From positions 2,604,001 to 2,668,000 of the forward strand of contig OZ240674.1 in assembly GCA_965198795.1 (NCBI GenBank): DNA of 64,000 nt, in the 5' to 3' direction. This DNA is from G965198795 sp965198795 (GTDB taxonomy: Bacteria > Pseudomonadota > Alphaproteobacteria > Rhodospirillales > Casp-alpha2). How positions within the stretch are numbered: position 1 is the stretch's first letter; the number at the start of each line of letters is the position of its first letter. The translations under genes and the position numbers were made by a program. The notes under the pieces were generated by a model. That model had not been told where the DNA came from and searched no databases. It saw only the letters and a program-made list of their open reading frames with translations. Shown here piece after piece: positions 52,470-61,826 of the stretch.

Positions 52470-53786
52470 ATGGAGCCACGTGATTTTCTCCAGCGCATGT
52501 TCAACGCCGCCGTCGCCGCCGCTCAACCGCATTTGCGTATACCGGAGTTTTTGCCTAAAGCGCCCAAAGGCCGGACGGTTGTCATTGGCGCGGGCAAAGC
52601 CTCGGCCGCCATGGCCAGGGCGTTTGAAGAGGCGTGGGAGGGCGAGCTTTCCGGCCTGATTGTCACGCGCTACGGTTACGAAGTGGCGTGCGGGCGGCTG
52701 GAGATTTTTTCCGCCGCCCACCCCGTTCCCGACGGCAACAGTGAATTGGGCGCACGGCGGTTGTTGGAAACGGTTTCGAAGCTGACGGAAGACGATCTGG
52801 CCGTATGCCTGATTTCCGGTGGGGGTTCGGCCTTGATCGCCGCCCCGGCGGATGGTTTGACGCTAGATGACAAGCAAGCGGTGAATACGGCGCTGCTTCG
52901 TTCGGGCGCGAACATTCACGAGATGAATTGCGTCAGAAAGCATCTATCCGCCATCAAGGGGGGGCGATTGGCGGCGGCGGCGGCGCCCGCCCGGATCGTG
53001 AACTTGCTGATTTCCGATGTGCCCGGTGATCATCCAGCGTCCATCGCGTCCGGTCCAACTGTGCCGGATCCCAGCACGTACGCCGACGCCCGTGCGATTA
53101 TCGGGAAGTACGGCATTGATCTGCCAGCGGGCGCCAAGGCGCGTCTGGAGACCGGGGTAAGCGAGACGCCAAAACCCGGAAACCCTATTTTCGATCGTGT
53201 TGAGACGCACCTGATCGCACTGCCGAAAGCCAGCCTCGCCGCCGCAGCCGCAGTTGCGGAAGCGGAAGGCGTTCGCACGATCATGCTGGGTGACGCCCTT
53301 GAGGGCGAGGCGCGGGAGTTGGGCGCGGAACACGCGCGTCTCGCCTTGGAAACGCGGTCGTCCGGCGGCGGCTGCGTGTTGTTATCTGGCGGGGAAACCA
53401 CGGTCACCGTCCGCGGTCATGGCAAGGGCGGACGGAATGTGGAATACGTGCTGGGGATGGCGCGGGAGTTGCGGGGCGCACCCGGTGTTCACGCCATCGC
53501 ATGTGACACCGACGGCATCGACGGCGCCGGGGATAACGCCGGCGCGACAGTGCATCCGGATACTTTGGCGCGGGCGTTGGAGAAAGGTCTCGAGGCCGGG
53601 GATTTTCTCGCCCGCAACGACGCCTACAGCTATTTTGAGGCGATCGGCGATCTGGTGATGACCGGACCCACGCGGACGAACGTTAACGACTTCCGGGCGG
53701 TCTTGGTGGAACCGGAAAATAATCGTTCCGGCGCCTTTATCATTCCCGGTTCCCGATATAGAGTTCCCGGCGGGGAAAGGCGATAA
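52470..53786 (+). CDS. Glycerate 2-kinase (MOFRL family)
   Basis: This 438-residue protein has the GckA/TtuD layout: N-terminal Rossmann-like domain with VVIGAGKASAAMARAFEEA, the loop LISGGGSALIAAPADG, VRKHLSAIKGGRLAAA, and the C-terminal MOFRL domain with GCVLLSGGETTVTVRGHGKG and DTDGIDGAGDNAG. It phosphorylates D-glycerate to 2-phosphoglycerate. Older annotations call this family hydroxypyruvate reductase. With GlcDEF it could connect C2 acids to central metabolism, but glyoxylate carboligase and tartronate semialdehyde reductase are not in the window. Confidence 0.9.
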   Translation: MEPRDFLQRMFNAAVAAAQPHLRIPEFLPKAPKGRTVVIGAGKASAAMARAFEEAWEGELSGLIVTRYGYEVACGRLEIFSAAHPVPDGNSELGARRLLETVSKLTEDDLAVCLISGGGSALIAAPADGLTLDDKQAVNTALLRSGANIHEMNCVRKHLSAIKGGRLAAAAAPARIVNLLISDVPGDHPASIASGPTVPDPSTYADARAIIGKYGIDLPAGAKARLETGVSETPKPGNPIFDRVETHLIALPKASLAAAAAVAEAEGVRTIMLGDALEGEARELGAEHARLALETRSSGGGCVLLSGGETTVTVRGHGKGGRNVEYVLGMARELRGAPGVHAIACDTDGIDGAGDNAGATVHPDTLARALEKGLEAGDFLARNDAYSYFEAIGDLVMTGPTRTNVNDFRAVLVEPENNRSGAFIIPGSRYRVPGGERR

Positions 53787-53818
53787 AGCATGACGGCGAT
53801 GTTCAAGGAGTCCGGTTC

Positions 53819-56800
53819 GTGAAGAAGTTTTTGACCGCGCTTGGCGCCGCAGCGGGGCTGCTGGCCTTGGCCGCCATCGCCGGGCCCGGTTTGATTGATT
53901 GGAACGCTTACAAGGCCGACATCCGGGCTAAAGTGAAAAAGGCGACAGGGCGCGACATTACCCTTGGCGGCGACATCAACCTGAGACTGCTTCCGGTTCC
54001 CGAATTCTCTGTGAGCGATGTGGCTCTCGCAAATATCGCGGGTGGGAGCGGCCCGCAAATGGTCCGTCTGGAAGGCCTGGCGGTCAAAATCGCGCCCGCG
54101 CCGCTGTTGAAGGGCGAAATCCGGGTGACCACCATGCGCCTGATCCGTCCGGTCGTCCTGTTGGAGAGAACCTCCGATGGCCAAGTGAACTGGGCGTTGG
54201 AAACGGGCGGCGCCGATGGCGGAGCGGCGGCGGAAGCCGCGCCCCCGCCATCCTCCAGCACGCCGTCCCCGTCGCGAACGCCGCCGGCCAGCGCGCCGGA
54301 AATAGCGGTCGATAGCTTCACCATCGAAGACGCGGAAGTGATTTACGCGGACGCCACGACCGGTTTGATTGAGAAAATCACGGATATGGACGCCCGGTTC
54401 GCGGCGACCGGTTTGAAAGGCCCATTCGAGAGCACGGGCGAGCTGACTTACAAAGGTGTCCGCATTTCCTTCGGCGCCGGCGCCGCAGAGATGATACACG
54501 ACCGGACCGTTCCCGTGACCCTGAGTTTGGGCATTGGAGCGGACGCCCAATTCAAGTTGGACGGCAGTGTCGTCGACCTCGAAACCGCACCGAAGATCCG
54601 GGGCAAACTGACGGCGGCGGGCAAGGATCTGCGTAACCTGATCGCCGAATTGGGCGGTTCGGTCAACTTGCCGGCGGTCCTCGCCCAACCGTTTTCGATG
54701 GACGGGCGGATCGAAGGGGCGGCGGCGGCGGTCAAAACCAGGGACATGGCTGTCACGTTGGGCGGGGCGAAGGCGGATATGACCCTGACAGCGGCTTTAA
54801 ACGATGTCTTGTCCGCGGACGTCACGCTTTCCATGGGGCGGATTGATTTGGACGAATGGCTTGAAGGCGCATCCGGTTCCGCCGCTTCGGCGCCGGCGTC
54901 CGCCGTCTCTGATGACGGACCGCCAATCCCGGCGCGGCCCGCGTCCTCATCGCCCGCGTCCGCAACCACACTTCAATTGCCCAAAGGACCGCGAATCGGA
55001 TCGACGCTTAAAATCGCGTCCGTTACGTACAGGGAAGGCGACATTCGCGATGTGACCATAAGCGCGGATTTATCCGACGGAGAAGTGGTGCTGAACCAAG
55101 TGACCGCCGGCCTGCCAGGTGAAGCGGACATCGCCGCTTTTGGTATTCTCTCGACGCCCGGGGGCGTGCCGACCTTTGACGGCGAGATCGAAGCCAGCGC
55201 CAAGAGGTTGCGCGGCCTGGCCGATTGGCTGGGTGTGGAGGCGCCCGCTGGTTTGCCGAACGACCGGCTGAAGACGCTTCAGGCGCGGGCCAGCGTCACG
55301 GTGTCCCCTTCTCAAGCGCAAATTAGCAATCTCACCGTCAAATTGGACAAATCAACGCTCAGCGGAGGTGTTACGGCGAAATTGGGCGGCCGTATCGGAG
55401 TGGGGGCGAACCTCACTCTGGACGCGCTGAATCTAGACCCCTATCTGCGGGCGGCAAAAAGGGCCAAGAGGCCCGCAGGACAATCCGGCCCGGGAACCGC
55501 CGCCGGAACAAACGCCGCCGCTTCCGCCCAAGGCGGCACGAAGACGAACCCGCTAACGGCGCTGAAACCGCTCGGCGCGTTTGACGCGAACGTCTTGGCG
55601 AAGATCGGGTCGTTGACGGCGCATGGAATCACGGCGAAATCCATCGCGCTTGACGCGTCCTTAATCGGCGGAGACCTCACCATCAATGGGCTCTCCGTGG
55701 GCTCAGCCGCCGGAACGAAGGTTGATCTGGCCGGTTCTTTGCTGAACCTAGGCGGCGTTCCCAAAGCAAAAAATCTTCGGCTTCGCGCCCGGGCCAAATC
55801 CATCGCGCCGCTGGCCAAGGCGTTCGCCCTCCAGCTTCCGGTCACGCCCGGACAAATTGGCGCGGTGGAGACCGACACCACGCTCAACGGCAATCCGCTG
55901 ACTCCCAAGTTCCGCTCGGCCGTGAAGGCTTTGGGCGGACGGCTGCTCGTCTTTGGACAAGCGTCGCCCTTGTCGCTGGCGGCGGGAGTGAAGTTGAACG
56001 TCGATGCGCGCCATCCGAACACGGCGGACCTTCTTCGGCGTCTCGGCGTCGCCTATAAGCCACAGGGCAAGATCGGCGGCTTCTCGCTGAAGACCGTGGC
56101 CAGCGGGAAGTTGGACAAACCGGCATTTTCGGATTTGGAAATCAAGCTGAATGGAACGCCGCTCACCGGGGAAATATCAGCGGATCTGACGGGCGCGGTC
56201 CCGGTTGTCAAGGCGCACTTGCGGGCGGGGCGGCTGAATCTGGACCCGTTCCTGCCCGCTCAACAGCGCGCGGACTGGGGGTTGACCCGGCGGCATGCCG
56301 CCGTTTCCAAGCGCTGGTCAAGAAAATCCATCGATATATCGGGATTGAATTTACTGAACGCCGATGTGACGCTCACCTCGCCATCGCTGACGGTTAAGAA
56401 CATCACGCTGACGGACGCCGACCTCGCCGCGACGTTGAACGGCGGTTCTCTCAATCTGCCGCGCCTGAAAGGGAACGCCCTGGGCGGCTCCATCGACCTG
56501 CGGGCCAGCGTCGGCGATCAATTCACGAGCCGGGCGGCTGGGCGATTCCAGAACATCGACCTGGGCGCGGCGAGCGCTCTGTTTGGCCAGGGGGGCCTGC
56601 TGGGGCGGGTCTCCGGGGATTTGCGGTTGGATGCGCGGGGGACGACGGAAGCGGCTCTGATCTCATCGCTTGACGGCGTAATTAATATGGCGGTTCGTGA
56701 TATGGACGTGAGCGAACTCTCGCGTCTTGGTCCGGCGGCCCCCTTTGCCGGCGTCATCCAGGTTCTGAACGCGGCGGGCGGTGCGTTGGGCGGCGGGAAA

Positions 56801-57199
56801 ACGGGTGGGGGATTGGCGGACCTTACGGGCACGCTGCGTATTCGGCAAGGCGTCGTCCGGCCTGAGAGTCTGCAATTCGTATCCAACATCGGTGAAGCGA
56901 CGGCCGAGGGACAAATCGACCTGCCCGCCTGGACGGCGAACATTCAAGGCGTCGTGGCGCCCAGTCCGAATATTCTCACCGCCTTGCTCACGCGGAACGC
57001 CGGGAAACTGACGCAGATCCCGTTCAGCGTCGCCGGGCCGTTGGAAAACCCCACAGTAAACTTTGACCGGAACCTGTTGCGGTCATCGGGGGGCGGCGGC
57101 ACGGGAATCAAGGAAGTTGACAAGCTTCTCGGAAACTCCGGGACTGGCCGCGCCATCCGTGGTGTGCTGGACGGTATCCTGGGCGGTGTCGGACGCTAA
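53819..57199 (+). CDS. AsmA-family protein
   Basis: This 1126-residue envelope protein has one N-terminal membrane helix (TALGAAAGLLALAAIAGPGL), then a long beta-rich AsmA domain (VKKATGRDITLGGDINLRLL) and a conserved C-terminal region (about 930-1090, GDLRLDARGTTEAALIS). AsmA proteins are thought to bridge the periplasm and move phospholipids. GTG 53819 is supported by AAGGAG upstream. It starts 32 bp after the glycerate kinase gene. Confidence 0.9.
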   Translation: MKKFLTALGAAAGLLALAAIAGPGLIDWNAYKADIRAKVKKATGRDITLGGDINLRLLPVPEFSVSDVALANIAGGSGPQMVRLEGLAVKIAPAPLLKGEIRVTTMRLIRPVVLLERTSDGQVNWALETGGADGGAAAEAAPPPSSSTPSPSRTPPASAPEIAVDSFTIEDAEVIYADATTGLIEKITDMDARFAATGLKGPFESTGELTYKGVRISFGAGAAEMIHDRTVPVTLSLGIGADAQFKLDGSVVDLETAPKIRGKLTAAGKDLRNLIAELGGSVNLPAVLAQPFSMDGRIEGAAAAVKTRDMAVTLGGAKADMTLTAALNDVLSADVTLSMGRIDLDEWLEGASGSAASAPASAVSDDGPPIPARPASSSPASATTLQLPKGPRIGSTLKIASVTYREGDIRDVTISADLSDGEVVLNQVTAGLPGEADIAAFGILSTPGGVPTFDGEIEASAKRLRGLADWLGVEAPAGLPNDRLKTLQARASVTVSPSQAQISNLTVKLDKSTLSGGVTAKLGGRIGVGANLTLDALNLDPYLRAAKRAKRPAGQSGPGTAAGTNAAASAQGGTKTNPLTALKPLGAFDANVLAKIGSLTAHGITAKSIALDASLIGGDLTINGLSVGSAAGTKVDLAGSLLNLGGVPKAKNLRLRARAKSIAPLAKAFALQLPVTPGQIGAVETDTTLNGNPLTPKFRSAVKALGGRLLVFGQASPLSLAAGVKLNVDARHPNTADLLRRLGVAYKPQGKIGGFSLKTVASGKLDKPAFSDLEIKLNGTPLTGEISADLTGAVPVVKAHLRAGRLNLDPFLPAQQRADWGLTRRHAAVSKRWSRKSIDISGLNLLNADVTLTSPSLTVKNITLTDADLAATLNGGSLNLPRLKGNALGGSIDLRASVGDQFTSRAAGRFQNIDLGAASALFGQGGLLGRVSGDLRLDARGTTEAALISSLDGVINMAVRDMDVSELSRLGPAAPFAGVIQVLNAAGGALGGGKTGGGLADLTGTLRIRQGVVRPESLQFVSNIGEATAEGQIDLPAWTANIQGVVAPSPNILTALLTRNAGKLTQIPFSVAGPLENPTVNFDRNLLRSSGGGGTGIKEVDKLLGNSGTGRAIRGVLDGILGGVGR

Positions 57200-57291
57200 T
57201 AACAACCCCAACGGCAGGAAATTCGGCCGCGGCGGCGGCAACAGCAACAGACGCCAAACCCCTTTTAATTGCTTCATCGGTTGTTCGCCCG

Positions 57292-57564
57292 TTAGCCGCC
57301 GGTTCCGGGCGTCAAGCTCGCCGTTACATAAACTCGAAGGGCGCTCGACAAGTTTCCGGCGCGGCTTTCATCAATTTCCATGACGAGGGCGTTCATGGAT
57401 TTGCCTTGCGCGCCGGCAAGCTCTTGCAGCCGTCTCCAGAATAATCCCTCTAGAGAAACACTGGTCTCATGCCCGCGGAGCCGAACCGAGCGTTTTTTGA
57501 TTGCCGCGCCATCTCCGGCGAGCGCCGCCAACAGTGTCGCATGATCCGGTGCTTGCACGATCAT
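57292..57564 (-). CDS. Ribbon-helix-helix domain protein
   Basis: The 90-residue protein has a RHH_4-type DNA-binding core from about residue 23: KKRSVRLRGHETSVSLEGLF and KSMNALVMEIDESRAGNLSS. Proteins of this type are common single genes in alphaproteobacteria. No toxin partner is adjacent, so an antitoxin role is not supported. Confidence 0.8.
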   Translation of the reverse strand: MIVQAPDHATLLAALAGDGAAIKKRSVRLRGHETSVSLEGLFWRRLQELAGAQGKSMNALVMEIDESRAGNLSSALRVYVTASLTPGTGG

Positions 57565-57733
57565 TCTCTTAGATTACGATGTTTGACGGAGAATAGCATG
57601 GACGCGCGTCAAATCAGCAATGTCCGCTTGACGGACGCCGCCGTCATAATCAAGTGATAACCGCTTCTCTTTTCATGGCCGCATCCCCACGTGCGGTTGA
57701 ACGCCGGCGAATTTAAAAGAACAGGTTCTCTTG

Positions 57734-58369
57734 ATGTCCGACATAACCATTTACGGCTCTCCGCTTCATCCGTTCACCTGGTCCGTCAAAATGGCGCTGG
57801 AGGAGAAGGAGACGAAGTACGCGATCTATCCCTACAAGGCCGGTTCCGACGAGATGCTGCGCGAGCACCCGCTAGGCAAGGTGCCCGCCATCCGTGAGGC
57901 GGACATTCATTTGTTCGATCCTATCGGCATGCTGGTCTATATCGACGAGGAGCATGGCAGTCCGCCGCTTCAACCCAGGGACAATATCGAGAAGGCGGAT
58001 ATGTTCAACTGGATGGGCTTCTTTGCGTCAGAGGTGTTTCCGGTGTTGGGGGACGGCATAGCCATTCCCAGGGTCATCGCCCGGGTTTCCGGCGAATCCG
58101 CCGACACCAGCGGCGTCGAAACGGCCGCCGGCCGGGCCGGGCCGATTCTCCAGGCTTTTGACGATTTGATGCGGGATAGACGCTGGATGGTTGGCGGGCA
58201 GATGTCCCTCGCCGATATCCTGGCCGCGCCCGTATTCTTTTATTTTAAGATGTCGCCCGAGGGGCAGAAACTGCTGCCCAACTTCCAGCACGTCGGCGCA
58301 TGGTACACAAACATGACGGACGTGCCGACTTTCCGGGAAACAAAACCCGATCTACCCAAGAGGGAATAA
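57734..58369 (+). CDS. Glutathione S-transferase family protein
   Basis: This 211-residue protein has an N-terminal thioredoxin-like domain (DITIYGSPLHPFTWSVKMAL, cis-Pro in LGKVPAIRE) and a helical C-terminal domain (MVGGQMSLADILAAPVFFYF). The Ser in GSPLHPF sits at the usual catalytic position. A TTG start 3 bases upstream is also possible. Monocistronic; substrate unknown. Confidence 0.87.
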   Translation: MSDITIYGSPLHPFTWSVKMALEEKETKYAIYPYKAGSDEMLREHPLGKVPAIREADIHLFDPIGMLVYIDEEHGSPPLQPRDNIEKADMFNWMGFFASEVFPVLGDGIAIPRVIARVSGESADTSGVETAAGRAGPILQAFDDLMRDRRWMVGGQMSLADILAAPVFFYFKMSPEGQKLLPNFQHVGAWYTNMTDVPTFRETKPDLPKRE

Positions 58370-58478
58370 CCCTCGCGTGCGTTGAACGAGGACATGACCC
58401 CGCCATTGGGGGCGCATTGACGGGCGGTCCGACGCCGGCTCGAAACCCGCCTTGGAAAGCAGGAAGGGGTTTCAAGGA

Positions 58479-59240
58479 TCAGAGACGGAAGTCCGGCTCT
58501 TCCTCGTCCAACATTTCCATCAGCGCGATGAAGTGGCGCTTGGACTGATCCGGATAACTTTCCCACTGATCACGGGTTTTCACGGCGATCTCGTGGGGCA
58601 GAACGGCCAGATCGCGACCCGTCTGAAGGGCGTTGATCAGTGTGTGACAGGCGCGCTCGAAGTAATAGAGTTTGTCATAGGCTTCAGCGACGCTCTCCGC
58701 GAACACCATGACGCCATGGTTTTGCATCAGCAGAACGGGTTTCTCATCGACCGCGTTGGCGCAGCGTTCGCCCTCTGGGCCCAGCCCCATGCCGTCGAAG
58801 CCCGTGTCCACCTTGATCCGTTCGTAATACCGGCAAGCCGTCTGATTAATAGGCGGAAAGCTTGTGTCTTTCAGACTGGCCAGGGCGGTGGCGAAGGGAC
58901 TGTGCACATGCAGGATACAGCGCGCGTGCTTGTGTTTGCGGTGGATCGCGCCGTGTAAGTCCCAGGCGGTCGGATCGACTTTGCCAAGGCCGCCCGTTTC
59001 GACCTGTTCGTTCGCATCCAGGAGTAGCAGGTCCGACGCTTTCATGCGCGAGAAGTGCCGGCCGTTCGGGTTCAGCAAAATCTTCGTGCCCGCGTCATTG
59101 ACCGCGAGCGAAAAGTGGTTCGCCACGCCTTCGTGCATGTTGTGCCGCGCGCACCAGCGGAAGGCGCAAGCCAGTTCGGCGCGCGCCTGATCCAGATCCA
59201 TAATCAGATCATCATATTGGGCGGCGGAGTCAGGGGCCAT
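58479..59240 (-). CDS. Class II aldolase/adducin-domain protein
   Basis: This 253-residue protein has the class II aldolase fold: EGVANHFSLAVNDAG, the zinc motif ILHVHSPFATALAS (HxH) and LMQNHGVMVFAESVAEAYDK with the third His. Such proteins cleave phosphorylated sugars or act as decarboxylase-like lyases; in bacteria many members are unassigned. It follows sdaA on the same strand after 40 bp, so the two may be co-transcribed. Confidence 0.88.
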   Translation of the reverse strand: MAPDSAAQYDDLIMDLDQARAELACAFRWCARHNMHEGVANHFSLAVNDAGTKILLNPNGRHFSRMKASDLLLLDANEQVETGGLGKVDPTAWDLHGAIHRKHKHARCILHVHSPFATALASLKDTSFPPINQTACRYYERIKVDTGFDGMGLGPEGERCANAVDEKPVLLMQNHGVMVFAESVAEAYDKLYYFERACHTLINALQTGRDLAVLPHEIAVKTRDQWESYPDQSKRHFIALMEMLDEEEPDFRL

Positions 59241-59280
59241 GGGTCATTGCTCCGGAATTGGGAAGACGTCTCGCGCAAGG

Positions 59281-60660
59281 TTAACATTCAGTGACGTTCA
59301 CCGCCAGTCCGCCTTCCGAGGTTTCTTTGTATTTGCTCAACATATCGACGCCCGTTTGGCGCATGGTCTCAATGGCGCTGTCCAGGGGAACGAAATGGGC
59401 GCCGTCGCCGTGGAGTGCGAGCGAGGCCGCGTTGACGGCTTTCACGGCGCCCATGGCGTTGCGCTCGATGCAGGGAACCTGCACAAGACCTCCGACGGGA
59501 TCGCATGTCATGCCAAGGTGATGTTCCAAGGCGATTTCGGCCGCGTTTTCGATTTGCATGTTCGTCCCGCCCAGAACGGCGCAAAGGCCGGCCGCCGCCA
59601 TGGCGCTGGCCGACCCCACTTCGCCCTGGCAGCCGACTTCGGCGCCCGAAATGGACGCGTTCGTCTTGATCACGCCGCCGATGGCGGCGGCGGTGAGAAG
59701 GAAATCGCAAATTTTCGCCTCGGACGCATCTGGACAGAAATCCAGATAATAACGCCCAACCGCCGGAATGACGCCGGCGGCGCCGTTGGTGGGAGACGTG
59801 ACAACCCGCCCGCCCGCCGCGTTCTCCTCGTTGACGGCGAGCGCATAAACGCTGATGTAATCCATCACCGCGTGTTGAAAGATGTAGTTTCTTCCCTTGG
59901 CGTCCGACAAGTCCGCCCAAATGTGCTTTGCCCGGCGCTTGACGTCTAGGCCGCCCGGAAGCGTGCCTTCCTGTTCCAGTCCCCGGTCAATGCAGCCGTT
60001 CATCGCCCGCCAGATGCGCTTCAGTCCGTCATTCAAGGAAACATCGCCGTCGAGCACGCTTTTCTCATTGGCGCGCTTCATGTCGGCGATGGTGAGGCCG
60101 CTGCCGGCGCCCATGTTGAGCATCTCGGCCGCGGAGTCGAAAGGAAACGGCACGTCCCGGTCCGTGAGGCCAGGTTGCCGGCCGATTTCCGTGTGGGTTG
60201 CGACGAACCCGCCGCCGATGGAGTAGTAGGTTTCGCTCAGGAGTTCCTCGCCATTCGCATCGGCGGCTTTCACGGTCATGCCGTTGGGGTGCGCGGCGAG
60301 CGGCGGGCCGTAATCAAAGACAATGTGCTCGCCGGGTTCGAACGGAATGACCGGGCCCCGTCCCAACGCGAGTTCCCCATTTCTTTCGACGGCCTCGATC
60401 ATGGTTGTCACGCCATCGGGATCGACGCTGTCCGGCGCTTCCCCCAAGAGCCCTAAAATGACCGCCTTGTCCGTCGCGTGTCCTTTGCCGGTGAACGCGA
60501 GGGAACCATGGAGCGTCACCGTCACGGACGCCACGTCGGCCAGAGATCTATTGCCTTCCAGATCCGCCAAAAAACGCCCGCAGGCGACCATGGGACCGAC
60601 CGTGTGCGAACTGGACGGGCCGATGCCGATTTTAAATATGTCAAACACACTGATGAACAT
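59281..60660 (-). CDS. sdaA: L-serine ammonia-lyase, [4Fe-4S] type, single chain
   Basis: This enzyme deaminates L-serine to pyruvate and ammonia. The 459-residue protein has the N-terminal beta domain (FDIFKIGIGPSSSHTVGPM) and the C-terminal alpha domain with cluster cysteines in GCQGEVGSASAMAAAGL and GMTCDPVGGLVQVPCIERNA. Alpha and beta regions are fused, as in proteobacterial SdaA. Monocistronic or with the downstream aldolase-like gene. Confidence 0.96.
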   Translation of the reverse strand: MFISVFDIFKIGIGPSSSHTVGPMVACGRFLADLEGNRSLADVASVTVTLHGSLAFTGKGHATDKAVILGLLGEAPDSVDPDGVTTMIEAVERNGELALGRGPVIPFEPGEHIVFDYGPPLAAHPNGMTVKAADANGEELLSETYYSIGGGFVATHTEIGRQPGLTDRDVPFPFDSAAEMLNMGAGSGLTIADMKRANEKSVLDGDVSLNDGLKRIWRAMNGCIDRGLEQEGTLPGGLDVKRRAKHIWADLSDAKGRNYIFQHAVMDYISVYALAVNEENAAGGRVVTSPTNGAAGVIPAVGRYYLDFCPDASEAKICDFLLTAAAIGGVIKTNASISGAEVGCQGEVGSASAMAAAGLCAVLGGTNMQIENAAEIALEHHLGMTCDPVGGLVQVPCIERNAMGAVKAVNAASLALHGDGAHFVPLDSAIETMRQTGVDMLSKYKETSEGGLAVNVTEC

Positions 60661-60865
60661 GGGCCGATCCTCAAAGCCTTGATGACCGCTGGGGCCCAGG
60701 ACGCGTTATTTTCCACCTATGCGCTTTCGCCTGTCAGTCCTGTTCTGAAGCGTAAGCGACATACAGGGCGTTGGCCATCGGCCCGCAGCCCGGTTCGCGC
60801 GCCTACGGACGCGCCCCTGCCCAACGGCCGGACACGGCGCTTAAGTCCACCGCTTCGGAAGCGCC

Positions 60866-61384
60866 TCAGTCAAACAAGGCGTCGATATCGTCTTGAGACA
60901 GGCCCTGGCCCTTCAACTGCGGGCCGTGAAGCAGTTCCTCATCTTCGTTCCTCTCCGGCCCCTTGAGTTCTATTTCCTCAAGGGACTTCTTTCCGAACGT
61001 GTCCACCAACGCTTCCACGCGCTGCTCCACATAGGTAATCGATTTTATCACTTTGTTGACCCGTTGGCCGGTGATGTCCTGGAACGAACAGGCGTTGAAG
61101 ACGTCGGTCCCGTTGTTGCTGATGACGTCCAGCAACGCCAATTGTTCATCATCGGTGATGCGTTCACGAAGTTTGCCGATCGCTTCGTCGTTCTTTTCCA
61201 TCGCATTCATGATGGTGTTGGTCGCCTCTTCCGTCGCCTTGACGATGGCGTCCAATTGTTCGCCCATGGAGATGAATTTATGATCGTCGTATTGAGGACG
61301 ATAGATAGCGGCGATTTCCGTCCGGACACGCTCAAGATAACGCAACAACCCGGTAAGTTGGGGGGTCAGTTCTTCGAAAGGCAT
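60866..61384 (-). CDS. cheZ: CheZ-like protein phosphatase
   Basis: CheZ dephosphorylates CheY-P. From ATG 61384 the protein has 172 residues and is a long helical hairpin. The segment CSFQDITGQRVNKVIKSITY contains the catalytic Asp-x3-Gln pair of CheZ. The C-terminus SQDDIDALFD matches the CheY-docking peptide of the family. No other chemotaxis or flagellar gene lies in the window. Some alphaproteobacterial CheZ-like proteins act on other response regulators. Confidence 0.87.
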   Translation of the reverse strand: MPFEELTPQLTGLLRYLERVRTEIAAIYRPQYDDHKFISMGEQLDAIVKATEEATNTIMNAMEKNDEAIGKLRERITDDEQLALLDVISNNGTDVFNACSFQDITGQRVNKVIKSITYVEQRVEALVDTFGKKSLEEIELKGPERNEDEELLHGPQLKGQGLSQDDIDALFD

Positions 61385-61580
61385 TGCTTGGCTTTTTGTC
61401 CTTACCCGGGAAATTCGCCAATGACGGCGGCCTGAAAGGCGTTGTCTCACCAAATGGGAAAACAAAACGCCTTCGCCTCAGAGCGCAAAGGGCGGGATTT
61501 AAATGGATGCGCGCCTTGAAGTTTGACGGTTGAGGGTTGAAAATTGCAGCCGCGTCATCCAGTGAATTACTGTTCCCCCT

Positions 61581-61609
61581 TTGATTTCTGACGCAAGCAA
61601 ATTTAATGT
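61581..61609 (+). promoter_or_regulatory. Candidate promoter
   Basis: TTGATT (61581-61586) and TAATGT (61604-61609) with 17-base spacing lie within the 440 bp gap between cheZ and the next plus-strand gene. It points towards the SDR-fold gene, leaving a leader of about 210 bases in which I see no structure or gene. Confidence 0.35.
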
Positions 61610-61826
61610 TCCCGCGTCAATTTTCATCCACAATCCTTGGCCGCTTTTATGCCTGCTTCGAGACGCCGCTGTCCAGCCGTATCGTCATGATTGCAAGGTG
61701 AGGTCGTGAAATGCGTCGGCGCGCCTGATAACGACCTGGCCTTCAAGCCCTGGCGCTCTGGGTGGTGTCTTGCGGCCTCTGCGCGGTTCGCGCGTTGTTT
61801 GAATTCTAGCCGGAGAGGAGAAGGGC

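Noticed and set aside
57292..57564. Antitoxin of a toxin-antitoxin pair
   Set aside because: No toxin-like gene lies on either side; the RHH_4-type protein is a common solitary gene.
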